Under the pieces are notes generated by a model. The model did no database searches. It saw only the letters and a program-made list of their open reading frames with translations, and was not told where the DNA came from. A program made the translations under genes and the position numbers. Shown piece by piece: positions 1-5,202 of a DNA stretch of 5,202 nt. The stretch lies in NCBI GenBank assembly GCA_023437285.1, contig JAEZGP010000082.1, forward strand, positions 1 through 5,202. Direction: 5' to 3'. The stretch comes from Actinomycetes bacterium (GTDB taxonomy: Bacteria; Actinomycetota; Actinomycetes; Mycobacteriales; Micromonosporaceae). The first letter of the stretch is position 1. Every line of letters begins with the position of its first letter.

Positions 1-26
1 GGCCCACCACAGGTCAAGGAGGTCCC

Positions 27-137
27 GTGGCCCACGAGTACCTTTTCGTACCCGGTCGCATCGGCTCGCTGGAGCTGGCCAACCGGATCATCAAGTCGCC
101 GCAGACGACCGCGACGTCCAACCCTGACGGCACGTAG
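27..137 (+). pseudogene. N-terminal remnant of an old-yellow-enzyme family NADH:flavin oxidoreductase
   Basis: A GTG start at 27 is preceded by a strong AAGGAGG ribosome binding site (16-22). It opens a 36-codon frame that ends in TAG at 135-137. The peptide carries the family's N-terminal signature: LFVPGRIGSLELANRI, then KSP and NPDGT. In full-length members (about 360 residues, or about 650 in 2,4-dienoyl-CoA reductase/BaiCD types) this leads into the FMN-binding TIM barrel. Everything after that first strand is missing, and neither other forward frame immediately downstream resumes the family pattern. It therefore looks like a deletion remnant rather than a simple frameshift. The frame is the same as that of the dioxygenase small-subunit gene, with only the amber codon between them before the 219 start. 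A translated leader peptide is an alternative, but the family match favours a gene fragment. Confidence 0.62.
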
Positions 138-140
138 CCC

Positions 141-169
141 TTGCGAGCTGCGATTTCCCGTGGAAGGAT
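141..169 (+). promoter_or_regulatory. Candidate sigma-70-like promoter of the dioxygenase operon
   Basis: TTGCGA (141-146) and AAGGAT (164-169) are separated by 17 bases. They resemble the actinobacterial -35 (TTGAC-like) and -10 (TAGGAT-like) hexamers. Transcription would start near 175-177, about 43 bases before the preferred start of the first operon gene. The site lies between the upstream gene remnant and the operon, where a promoter is expected. It was called by eye from weak consensus matches, so it is tentative. Confidence 0.35.
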
Positions 170-172
170 CGC
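150..172. repeat. Imperfect inverted repeat (operator or hairpin candidate)
   Basis: GCGAT (150-154) pairs with ATCGC (168-172), and TTCC (155-158) pairs with GGAA (162-165). The loop is CGT and there is a two-base bulge (GG, 166-167). The dyad lies between and over the candidate -35 and -10 elements. It could be a repressor site or a small RNA hairpin. No T-tract follows, so an intrinsic terminator is unlikely. Confidence 0.4.
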
Positions 173-174
173 GG

Positions 175-197
175 TGTATTCAAAACTGTATGCAAAA
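175..197 (+). repeat. Tandem 11-bp direct repeat, candidate regulator binding site
   Basis: TGTATTCAAAA (175-185) and TGTATGCAAAA (187-197) match at 10 of 11 positions and start 12 bases apart. Each unit begins with an 8-mer one base away from the palindrome TGTATACA, a core of the kind reported for some GntR-family operators. The pair would overlap the transcription start predicted from the candidate promoter and lies just before the first operon gene, a typical repressor position. This stretch is clearly AT-richer than its surroundings. The repeat is seen directly; the regulator family is a guess. Confidence 0.5.
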
Positions 198-208
198 TTA
201 GCAGTGAT

Positions 209-212
209 GGAG
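209..212 (+). promoter_or_regulatory. Ribosome binding site that decides the small-subunit start
   Basis: GGAG lies six bases before the ATG at 219. The other in-frame ATG at 207 has no purine-rich Shine-Dalgarno sequence before it, and a TTG at 141 would add residues unlike the family. The 219 start is therefore preferred. Confidence 0.6.
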
Positions 213-218
213 AACGAG

Positions 219-740
219 ATGAGACCGCTGTCGACCGGTTCGCCGGAGCACGTCGAGGTCGTGGACTTCCTGCACCTGGAGGCTGAGCTCCTGGACGATC
301 TGCGCGAGCGCGAGTGGCTCACCGAGATGGTCAGCAAGGACGTCGTCTACCAGCTGCCCGTCCGCGAGACCGTCGAGCGTGCCCGTGGTCGCGGCTTCAT
401 CCCGGACACCTACCACCTCAACGAGGACTACGGCTCCCTCAACGCCAAGGTCGCCCGCAACGAGACGAGCTTCGCCTGGGCGGAGGACCCGCCGTCGCGG
501 ATCCGCCACTTCGTCACCAACGTGCGGGTGCGCCGCGACGAGACCGACGCCGACGTGCTGCACGTCCGCAGCAACGTGCTGGTCTACCGCACCCGGCAGG
601 ACCAGACGAACCCGCAGATCCTCTCCGGCGAGCGGGCCGACACGCTGCGCCGGGAGGACGGCCGGTTGCGTCTGCTGCGCCGCGTGGTGCTGCTCGACCT
701 CACCGTCATCGGCACCCACAACCTCGCCCTCTTCTTCTGA
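219..740 (+). CDS. Ring-hydroxylating dioxygenase small (beta) subunit
   Basis: This 173-residue protein is the structural beta subunit that packs with the Rieske-type alpha subunit, usually as an alpha3beta3 hexamer in the cytoplasm. It has no cofactor of its own. Length fits the family (about 160-190 residues). Recognisable parts are the N-terminal helical segment with DFLHLEAELLDD (16-27), RHFVTNVRV (96-104), SGERADTLRR (136-145), and the characteristic C-terminus RVVLLDLTV...NLALFF (155-173). The cone-shaped fold is of the NTF2/SnoaL type. The start at 219 has a GGAG site six bases upstream; ATG 207 is the alternative (four extra residues). The alpha-subunit gene follows after 22 bases. 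Beta before alpha is the reverse of the common bphA1A2/nahAcAd order, although mycobacterial nidBA has it. The family call is firm; the substrate is unknown. Confidence 0.95.
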   Translation: MRPLSTGSPEHVEVVDFLHLEAELLDDLREREWLTEMVSKDVVYQLPVRETVERARGRGFIPDTYHLNEDYGSLNAKVARNETSFAWAEDPPSRIRHFVTNVRVRRDETDADVLHVRSNVLVYRTRQDQTNPQILSGERADTLRREDGRLRLLRRVVLLDLTVIGTHNLALFF

Positions 741-762
741 CCCGGCCGCCCAGGGAGTGACC

Positions 763-2139
763 ATGACCGCCCCGACCTTGACGCCCCGCGTCGAACAGCT
801 GATGAACCAGATCGAGACCGGCCTCGACCGTGGTCTCATCCCCGCCTCGATCTACGGCGACCCGCAGGTCTACCAGACCGAGCTGCGCAACATCTTCGGC
901 CGGTGCTGGGTCTTCCTGGCCCACGAGTCCGAGATCGCGGCCAAGGGCGACTACGTGGTCCGCCGCATCGGCGAGGACAACTTCATCGTCGTACGCGACG
1001 AGCAGGGCGACATCAACGTCCTCTTCGACGCGTGCCGCCACCGCGGCGTGCAGGTGTGTCGGGCCGACTCGGGCAACACGTCGCACTTCCGCTGCCCGTA
1101 CCACGGGTGGACCTACAACACGACCGGCGAGCTGGTCGGCGCCCCGCTGTGGCGCAACGCCTTCGGCGGCATGTCCAAGGAAGAGAACGGCCTGGTCAAG
1201 GCCGCCAAAGTCGACTCGCACCACGGCCTCATCTTCGCCACCCTCGACCCGAGCGCCCCGTCGCTGCGCGACTACCTCGGCGGCATGGGCTGGTACCTCG
1301 ACCTGGTCTTCGGCCTCGACGAGGGCGGCGTCGAGGTGATCGGCGCGCCGCAGCGGTTCGTGGTGGACGCCAACTGGAAGTCCGGCGCCGACAACTTCTG
1401 CGGCGACGACTACCACCTGGGCACGCTGCACCGCTCCGTGTGGGAGATCGGCGCGTTCCCGGTGCCGTTCCGCGAGAACATGATGGGCTACCACATCCAG
1501 GCCTCGCCCGGGCACTCGCTGTCGTTCTCCATGGCGCCGGACGCCGACGAGCCCGGCCCGAAGTTCTTCGGCTTCCCCGAGGACGTGGCGCAACGGTTCA
1601 CCAGCGGCAACCGGATCAGCCCCGAGCAGCTGGAGATCGCCCGGCGGTCGCGGGTGTTCGTCGGCAACGTGTTCCCGAACTTCTCGATCCTCGCCCTGCC
1701 GATGACCGAGGACGGCGCCAAGCACGCGCCGACCGGCGTGCTGACCGTACGCACCTGGCAGCCCAAGGGCCCGGGCCAGATCGAGATCTTCAACTGGTTC
1801 CTGGCGTACAAGAGCATGTCGCCTGAGCAGAAGGACCGGGCCTACCGGGCCGGACTCGGCACGTTCTCCGTCGGCGGCTCGTTCGAGATGGACGACACCG
1901 AGCCGTGGATCACCGTGGGCCGCACCGGCCGCTCGGTGGCCGCCGAGCTGCTCGACTTCGAACTCAACTACCAGATGGGCATGCCCGGCATCGGCATCGC
2001 CAAGCCGGTCGACGACTGGCCCGGCCCCGGCATCACGTACTGGACCCGCTACGAGGAGGGCGTCCAGCGCAACATGTACCGGTTCTACGCCCAGATGATG
2101 CGCGCCCCCAAGGGCGAGTGGCCGAAGCTCACCTTCTAA
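763..2139 (+). CDS. Ring-hydroxylating dioxygenase large (alpha) subunit, Rieske/non-haem iron
   Basis: This 458-residue catalytic subunit adds both atoms of O2 to an aromatic ring to form a cis-dihydrodiol. The N-terminal Rieske [2Fe-2S] domain has C-x-H-x17-C-x2-H with ligands Cys91, His93, Cys111 and His114. The catalytic domain carries NFCGDDYHLGTLH (211-223). By alignment with naphthalene dioxygenase, Asp215 is the bridging aspartate, His218 and His223 are iron ligands, and Asp377 or Asp378 in FEMDDTEPW is the third ligand. The length is typical of alpha subunits. ATG 763 has GGGAG five bases upstream (753-757), and the N-terminus leads into YGDPQVYQTELRNIFGRCWVFL, as in the family. All catalytic residues appear intact. 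It resembles the naphthalene/phenanthrene/biphenyl-type two-subunit oxygenases, but the substrate cannot be assigned. Electrons probably come from the ferredoxin encoded at 4820-5014. Confidence 0.97.
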   Translation: MTAPTLTPRVEQLMNQIETGLDRGLIPASIYGDPQVYQTELRNIFGRCWVFLAHESEIAAKGDYVVRRIGEDNFIVVRDEQGDINVLFDACRHRGVQVCRADSGNTSHFRCPYHGWTYNTTGELVGAPLWRNAFGGMSKEENGLVKAAKVDSHHGLIFATLDPSAPSLRDYLGGMGWYLDLVFGLDEGGVEVIGAPQRFVVDANWKSGADNFCGDDYHLGTLHRSVWEIGAFPVPFRENMMGYHIQASPGHSLSFSMAPDADEPGPKFFGFPEDVAQRFTSGNRISPEQLEIARRSRVFVGNVFPNFSILALPMTEDGAKHAPTGVLTVRTWQPKGPGQIEIFNWFLAYKSMSPEQKDRAYRAGLGTFSVGGSFEMDDTEPWITVGRTGRSVAAELLDFELNYQMGMPGIGIAKPVDDWPGPGITYWTRYEEGVQRNMYRFYAQMMRAPKGEWPKLTF

Positions 2140-2147
2140 GGACAGTC

Positions 2148-2945
2148 ATGCAATCGTTGCGGGGACAGGTGTGCGTCGTACTCGGCGCCGGCGGCGGCAT
2201 CGGGTCCGCCGTCGTGCGCCGGTTCGTCGCCGACGGCGCCACGGTCGTCGCGGTCGACGTGGACGTGGCGCGCGTCGACGCTCTCGCGGGCCCGGCGCGC
2301 AAGGTCGTCGCCGATCCGGGCGTCTGGGCGGACGCGGCGCGCGTCGTCGACGAGACGGTGGCCGAGTACGGCGGCATCGACGTCGTACTGTCCTGCGCCG
2401 GCCTGTTCGACCAGGCGATCCCCCTGATCGACGTGCCCGGCGAGGCGATCGAGCAGGCGCTCACCGAGTGCCTGCGCGCCAACGTGACCTCGGCCCTGCA
2501 CACGGTACGTGCGGCGCTGCCCACGCTCGCCGCTCGCCGCGGCCGGGTCGTCCTGACCTCCTCGTACGCCGCGAACGCGCCGTCGGGCGGGGGCGTGTTC
2601 TACACGGCGGCCAAGCACGCGCTGGCCGGCGTCGTGAAGCAGCTCGCGTACGAGCTGGCCCCGCACGTACGGGTCAACGCCGTCGCACCCGGCGTCGCGC
2701 AGACCGTGATGACCGGACTGTCCACCCTCGACCAGGGCAAGAAGGACGCCCTGCTCGACGGCACCGAGAAGGCCCTGCCGCTGGCCGTCATGCCGGCCAC
2801 CGACGACTACGCCGCCGTGTACGCCCTGCTCGCCTCGCCGACCGAGTCCGCCGCGATGACCGGCTCCACCGTCGTGGTCGACTCCGGCCTGGCCATCCGC
2901 GGCCTCGCGGCCCCGTCCGGCGCCACGCTGAGGGAGCTGGCATGA
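2148..2945 (+). CDS. cis-dihydrodiol dehydrogenase (BphB/HcaB-like SDR)
   Basis: This 265-residue classical short-chain dehydrogenase probably oxidises the cis-dihydrodiol made by the upstream oxygenase to a catechol, using NAD+. The nucleotide-binding glycine motif GAGGGIG spans 13-19. Asp37 at the end of the second strand suggests NAD rather than NADP. The usual NNAG is SCAG (82-85). The predicted catalytic residues are Asn112, Ser139, Tyr152 and Lys156 (FYTAAKHA). The segment from the GGG before this tyrosine through KQLAYELAPHVRVNAVAPG (164-182) closely follows biphenyl and phenylpropionate dihydrodiol dehydrogenases, which are usually 270-277 residues long. ATG 2148 lies eight bases after the alpha-subunit stop, with an AAGGA site overlapping that TAA. 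The end overlaps the next gene by ATGA (2942-2945), which implies translational coupling. SDR membership is certain; the dihydrodiol role rests on motif resemblance plus position. Confidence 0.9.
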   Translation: MQSLRGQVCVVLGAGGGIGSAVVRRFVADGATVVAVDVDVARVDALAGPARKVVADPGVWADAARVVDETVAEYGGIDVVLSCAGLFDQAIPLIDVPGEAIEQALTECLRANVTSALHTVRAALPTLAARRGRVVLTSSYAANAPSGGGVFYTAAKHALAGVVKQLAYELAPHVRVNAVAPGVAQTVMTGLSTLDQGKKDALLDGTEKALPLAVMPATDDYAAVYALLASPTESAAMTGSTVVVDSGLAIRGLAAPSGATLRELA

Positions 2946-3586
2946 CGAGCGCGTGGATCGACGACGTGCGGGCCCGCTACGCGGCCGGCGGCCTCGCGGG
3001 CCGGCTGACCCCCGGCACCCGCCCCGCCGTCGTCGTCGTGGACCTCCAGTACGGCTTCACCGACCCAACCTGCGGTCCGGGCTTCGACCTGTCCCCGGTG
3101 GTCGAGGCGACGCGAGGCCTGCTGGACGCGGCCCGCGCGGCGCGCGTCCCGGTCTTCTTCACCACGATCTCCTTTCCCGGTACGGACGGCAGCGCGCGCA
3201 CCTGGCTGACCAAGATGCCGGCCATGCGTGACCTGCGGCCGGGCACCAAGTGGATCGACATCGACCACCGGCTTGACCGGCGCTCGTCCGAACCGGTCGT
3301 CACCAAGCAGGCGGCGTCGGCGTTCGCGCACACGTCGCTGCTGGCGTCGCTGCGCGAACTGAACGTCGACACGCTGCTGCTGTGCGGGGCGACGACGTCG
3401 GGCTGCGTACGGGCCAGCGCCGTCGACGCGTGCGCCAACGACCTGCCCACCTTCGTGGTGCGCGAGTGCGTCGGCGACCGCGAGGCCGGCCCGCACGACG
3501 CGGCGCTGCTCGACCTCGACGCCAAGTACGCCGACGTCATCTCCATCGCCGACGCCCTCGCGCTGGTCAAGGGCGGGATCTCATGA
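2942..3586 (+). CDS. Isochorismatase-superfamily cysteine hydrolase (N-carbamoylsarcosine amidase-like)
   Basis: This 214-residue protein has the superfamily's catalytic triad: Asp34 (VVVDLQYGF), Lys122 (VVTKQAASAF) and the nucleophile Cys155 (TTSGCVRASAVDA). The triad is preceded by the usual GATT cis-peptide turn (149-152). Because Cys155 is present, it should hydrolyse a C-N bond (amide, carbamoyl or imide) through a thioester. Phenazine- and siderophore-type isochorismatases lack this cysteine and cleave a vinyl ether. SGCVRASAVDA, the VVRE...GDR segment and GPHDAALLDLDAKYADV resemble N-carbamoylsarcosine amidase and maleamate amidohydrolase (NicF). The start ATG overlaps the dehydrogenase stop (ATGA) and has GGGAG at 2932-2936. 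It is embedded between dihydrodiol dehydrogenase and reductase genes, so it may act on a nitrogen-bearing substrate or intermediate of the same pathway; that is inference. Nicotinamidase- or biuret hydrolase-like activity remains possible. Confidence 0.9.
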   Translation: MTSAWIDDVRARYAAGGLAGRLTPGTRPAVVVVDLQYGFTDPTCGPGFDLSPVVEATRGLLDAARAARVPVFFTTISFPGTDGSARTWLTKMPAMRDLRPGTKWIDIDHRLDRRSSEPVVTKQAASAFAHTSLLASLRELNVDTLLLCGATTSGCVRASAVDACANDLPTFVVRECVGDREAGPHDAALLDLDAKYADVISIADALALVKGGIS

Positions 3587-4836
3587 CCGTCGTGACCGCG
3601 TCGCGCCTGATCCGGGCCCCCGAGCGCCTCGCGCCGGCGCGGGCCCTCGGCACGCCCCGCCTGGTGCTGCCCGGCGTACAGCCCGGCGTCTGGGGGCTGC
3701 GCGCCGAGCTGGACCAAGGGCTGTTCGCCCGCCGCGACATCACCGGGCTGATCGACCAGCTCGCCGAGGCCGGCCTGCGCGGGCGGGGCGGCGCGGGCTT
3801 CCCGGCCCACGTGAAGTGGCGCTCGGTCGCCGACGCGGCCGGCGACAAGGTTGTGGTGGCCAACGGCCACGAGGGCGAACCCGCCTCGGCGAAGGACCGG
3901 TGGCTGCTCACCCACCGGCCGCACCTCGTCCTGGACGGCGCGCTGCTGGCCGCCCGCGCGACGGGTGCCGGCCGGCTCGTGTTCTACGTGGCGCGCGCCG
4001 ACACGGCCGCCTCGGTCACGGTCGCGGTCGCCGACGCGCGCGCCGCCGGCCTCGTCCCGGCCGGGCTGCGCGTGGATATCCACCGCGCCGAGCACACGTA
4101 CGTCGCCGGCGAGGAGACCGCCGCGATCCGTTCGATCAACGGCGGGCCGGCGCTGCCGCTCGCCAAGCCGCCCCGGCCGTACGAGCGCGGCGTCGACGAC
4201 CTGCCGACGCTGGTCAGCAACGTGGAAACCCTGGCGCACGCGGCGTGGATCGCGGCCTTCGGCGCGGCGGAGTTCCGTTCGGTGGGTACGCATACCTCGC
4301 CCGGCACGGCCCTGTTCACCCTCAACGGCTGCGCGCGGCCCGGCGTCTACGAGGCGCCGTTGGGCACGAGCGTCGGCGACCTGTTCGCCGCGGCCGGCGG
4401 CGTCCCCGGCGGGTACCGCGGCCTGCTCATGGGCGGCTGGTTCGGTGGCCTGCTGCGCGACGAGGTAACGACGCTTTCCTGCTGCTATGACGCGGTACGC
4501 GCGGCCGGCAGCGGCCTGGGCTGCGCGTCGCTCACCGCGTTCGGCCCGGACGTCGACCTGGTCGCCGTCGCGGCCGAGCTGGGCCGCTGGTTCGAGGCCG
4601 AGTCGGCCCGGCAGTGCGGCGTGTGCCTCAACGGCACGAAGGCGATCGCCAAGACGCTCACCCAGGTGGCGCAGGGCGACGAGGACCCCAAGCACGTCGA
4701 GAACCTGGCCCGGTGGGGCACCACCCTGACCGGCCGAGGCGCCTGCGCGTTCCTCGACGGCGCGACCGCCCTGGCGCGCAGCGCGGCGACAACCCTGCAC
4801 CACACGAGAGGAATGACCGATGCGAGTAGCTGTTGA
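3583..4836 (+). CDS. NuoF-like NADH-oxidising flavoprotein (FMN, SLBB, iron-sulphur region), probable oxygenase reductase
   Basis: This 417-residue protein resembles the 51-kDa NADH-binding subunit of complex I (NuoF/Nqo1). The FMN-binding glycine loop is GLRGRGGAGFP (64-74), followed by NGHEGEPASAKDR (94-106), the counterpart of NADEGEPGTFKDR. AGEETAAIRSINGG (175-188), KPPRP and PTLVSNVETLA (208-218) complete the NADH/FMN domain. An SLBB-like segment lies around 245-290. The C-terminal iron-sulphur region reads ESARQCGVCLNG (340-351) with a later GACAF. The usual ESCGxCxxC is changed so that Ala342 replaces the first cysteine, leaving Cys345, Cys348 and Cys388. It starts by ATGA overlap with the hydrolase (3583-3586), with only a weak GGG-rich ribosome site, so translational coupling is likely. 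It overlaps the ferredoxin gene by 17 bases. No other complex I genes are present. It probably passes electrons from NADH to that ferredoxin; the role is inferred from context. Confidence 0.92.
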   Translation: MTVVTASRLIRAPERLAPARALGTPRLVLPGVQPGVWGLRAELDQGLFARRDITGLIDQLAEAGLRGRGGAGFPAHVKWRSVADAAGDKVVVANGHEGEPASAKDRWLLTHRPHLVLDGALLAARATGAGRLVFYVARADTAASVTVAVADARAAGLVPAGLRVDIHRAEHTYVAGEETAAIRSINGGPALPLAKPPRPYERGVDDLPTLVSNVETLAHAAWIAAFGAAEFRSVGTHTSPGTALFTLNGCARPGVYEAPLGTSVGDLFAAAGGVPGGYRGLLMGGWFGGLLRDEVTTLSCCYDAVRAAGSGLGCASLTAFGPDVDLVAVAAELGRWFEAESARQCGVCLNGTKAIAKTLTQVAQGDEDPKHVENLARWGTTLTGRGACAFLDGATALARSAATTLHHTRGMTDASSC

Positions 4837-5014
4837 CGCCACGAAGTGTGCCGCGTACGGCACGTGCGTGGAGCACGCGCCGGCCGTGTTCCAGCTTGAC
4901 GAATGGGGCTACGCCTCGCTGATCGGCGACGGCACGGTCGCGCCTGACCAGGAGGAGGCGGTTCGCAAGGCCACCGCCGGATGCCCCGAGCGCGCCATCA
5001 CGATCACCGACTGA
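4820..5014 (+). CDS. Small [3Fe-4S]-type ferredoxin
   Basis: This 64-residue acidic ferredoxin of the actinobacterial P450/oxygenase-partner type starts with VAVDATKCAAYGTC. The cluster ligands are Cys10, Cys16 and Cys55 (CPERAI). The position where a [4Fe-4S] protein would have its second cysteine is Tyr13, so a [3Fe-4S] cluster is expected. The length matches the family (60-70 residues). ATG 4820 has GAGAGGA (4806-4812) seven bases upstream, and the gene begins inside the end of the NuoF-like gene, overlapping it by 17 bases. It is the likely carrier from the flavoprotein to the Rieske centre. There is precedent for a [3Fe-4S] ferredoxin serving a ring-hydroxylating oxygenase in the phenanthrene dioxygenase (Phd) system. 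Identity is firm; the partner assignment is inferred from the operon. Confidence 0.95.
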   Translation: MRVAVDATKCAAYGTCVEHAPAVFQLDEWGYASLIGDGTVAPDQEEAVRKATAGCPERAITITD

Positions 5015-5027
5015 CCGGAGAAGAACA

Positions 5028-5202
5028 GTGGATCTCGGACTAGCGGGCAAGGTCGCCCTGGTCACCGCCGCCTCGCGCGGTATCGGCCGGGCCGTCGCGC
5101 AGCGCCTGGCCGCCGAGGGCGCGACGGTCGTCGCGGCCGCCCGGACCGCCGGGGAAGCGGAGACCGTCGGCACCGGCCGGATCGTGCCGCTCGCGCACGA
5201 CC
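5028..5202 (+). CDS. Short-chain dehydrogenase/reductase, N-terminal part (runs off the window)
   Basis: A GTG start at 5028 with GGAGAAG (5017-5023) upstream opens 58 codons that continue past the right edge. The protein begins VDLGLAGKVALVTAASRGIG, the first Rossmann strand and glycine motif of a classical SDR (TAASRGIG, 13-20). The second strand ends TVVAAAR, and the basic residues after the glycine motif and at that strand end suggest NADP(H) preference, unlike the Asp37-bearing SDR at 2148-2945. It lies 13 bases after the ferredoxin stop, so it belongs to the same operon. The catalytic Ser-Tyr-Lys region is outside the window. It may act on a later intermediate; nothing more specific can be said. 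Confidence 0.9.
   Translation, partial: MDLGLAGKVALVTAASRGIGRAVAQRLAAEGATVVAAARTAGEAETVGTGRIVPLAHD

Noticed and set aside
141..218. TTG-started extension of the small subunit
   Set aside because: The added residues do not resemble the family and cover the repeat/promoter region. ATG 219 has a better-placed GGAG site.
379..762. Extension of the alpha-subunit frame upstream of 763
   Set aside because: It overlaps the beta-subunit gene, is Arg/Ser/Thr-rich shadow sequence, and ATG 763 has a good ribosome site and starts the family-like N-terminus.
706..1725. 339-codon minus-strand frame antisense to the alpha subunit
   Set aside because: Composition is typical of a reverse-complement shadow, with no domain, and the plus strand carries all Rieske and iron-ligand motifs.
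1905..2147. Upstream extension of the dehydrogenase frame
   Set aside because: It lies within the alpha-subunit gene, encodes low-complexity shadow sequence, and ATG 2148 immediately precedes the Rossmann strand with a ribosome site.
2942..3586. True isochorismatase in a phenazine or siderophore pathway
   Set aside because: The nucleophilic Cys155 is present, which true isochorismatases of the EntB/PhzD type lack, and no chorismate-pathway genes are seen.
3583..4836. The NuoF-like gene as evidence of a complex I locus
   Set aside because: No other nuo subunit genes flank it. Its neighbours are oxygenase pathway genes and a small ferredoxin, and its cluster motif deviates from NuoF.
2977..4863. 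Long open frame on the minus strand (628 codons) antisense to the hydrolase and NuoF-like genes
   Set aside because: It is Arg/Ala/Gly-rich with no recognisable domain, and lies opposite two genes with clear motifs. Long antisense frames are expected in very GC-rich DNA with biased third positions.

Overview
The window is very GC-rich, with strong G/C at third codon positions, ATGA start/stop overlaps between genes and a GTG start. This points to a high-GC actinomycete; I cannot name the genus from the sequence alone. All convincing genes are on the + strand and tightly packed from about 219 to the right edge, so they look like one operon.

Left edge (1-218): there is a 36-codon remnant of an old-yellow-enzyme (NADH:flavin oxidoreductase) N-terminus ending in an amber codon. 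An AT-richer control region follows, holding a possible sigma-70-like promoter, an imperfect inverted repeat and a tandem 11-bp repeat (TGTATTCAAAA / TGTATGCAAAA).

Operon (219-5202): the order is Rieske ring-hydroxylating dioxygenase small subunit (219-740), its large subunit (763-2139), a BphB-like cis-dihydrodiol dehydrogenase of the SDR family (2148-2945), a cysteine hydrolase of the isochorismatase/N-carbamoylsarcosine amidase superfamily (2942-3586), a NuoF-like FMN/NADH flavoprotein (3583-4836), a [3Fe-4S]-type ferredoxin (4820-5014), and a second SDR cut by the right edge (5028-).

Inferred working model: NADH reduces the NuoF-like flavoprotein, electrons pass to the small ferredoxin and then to the Rieske centre of the alpha subunit, and O2 is added to an aromatic ring to give a cis-dihydrodiol. 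The first SDR re-aromatises this to a catechol-type product. The cysteine hydrolase suggests that the substrate or an intermediate carries an amide, carbamoyl or similar C-N bond. The substrate cannot be read from the sequence, and no ring-cleavage dioxygenase, transporter or regulator gene lies in the window. The most unusual point is the apparent use of a NuoF-like protein, lacking one of the usual four cluster cysteines, as the oxygenase reductase in place of a ferredoxin-NAD reductase of the glutathione-reductase or plant type.
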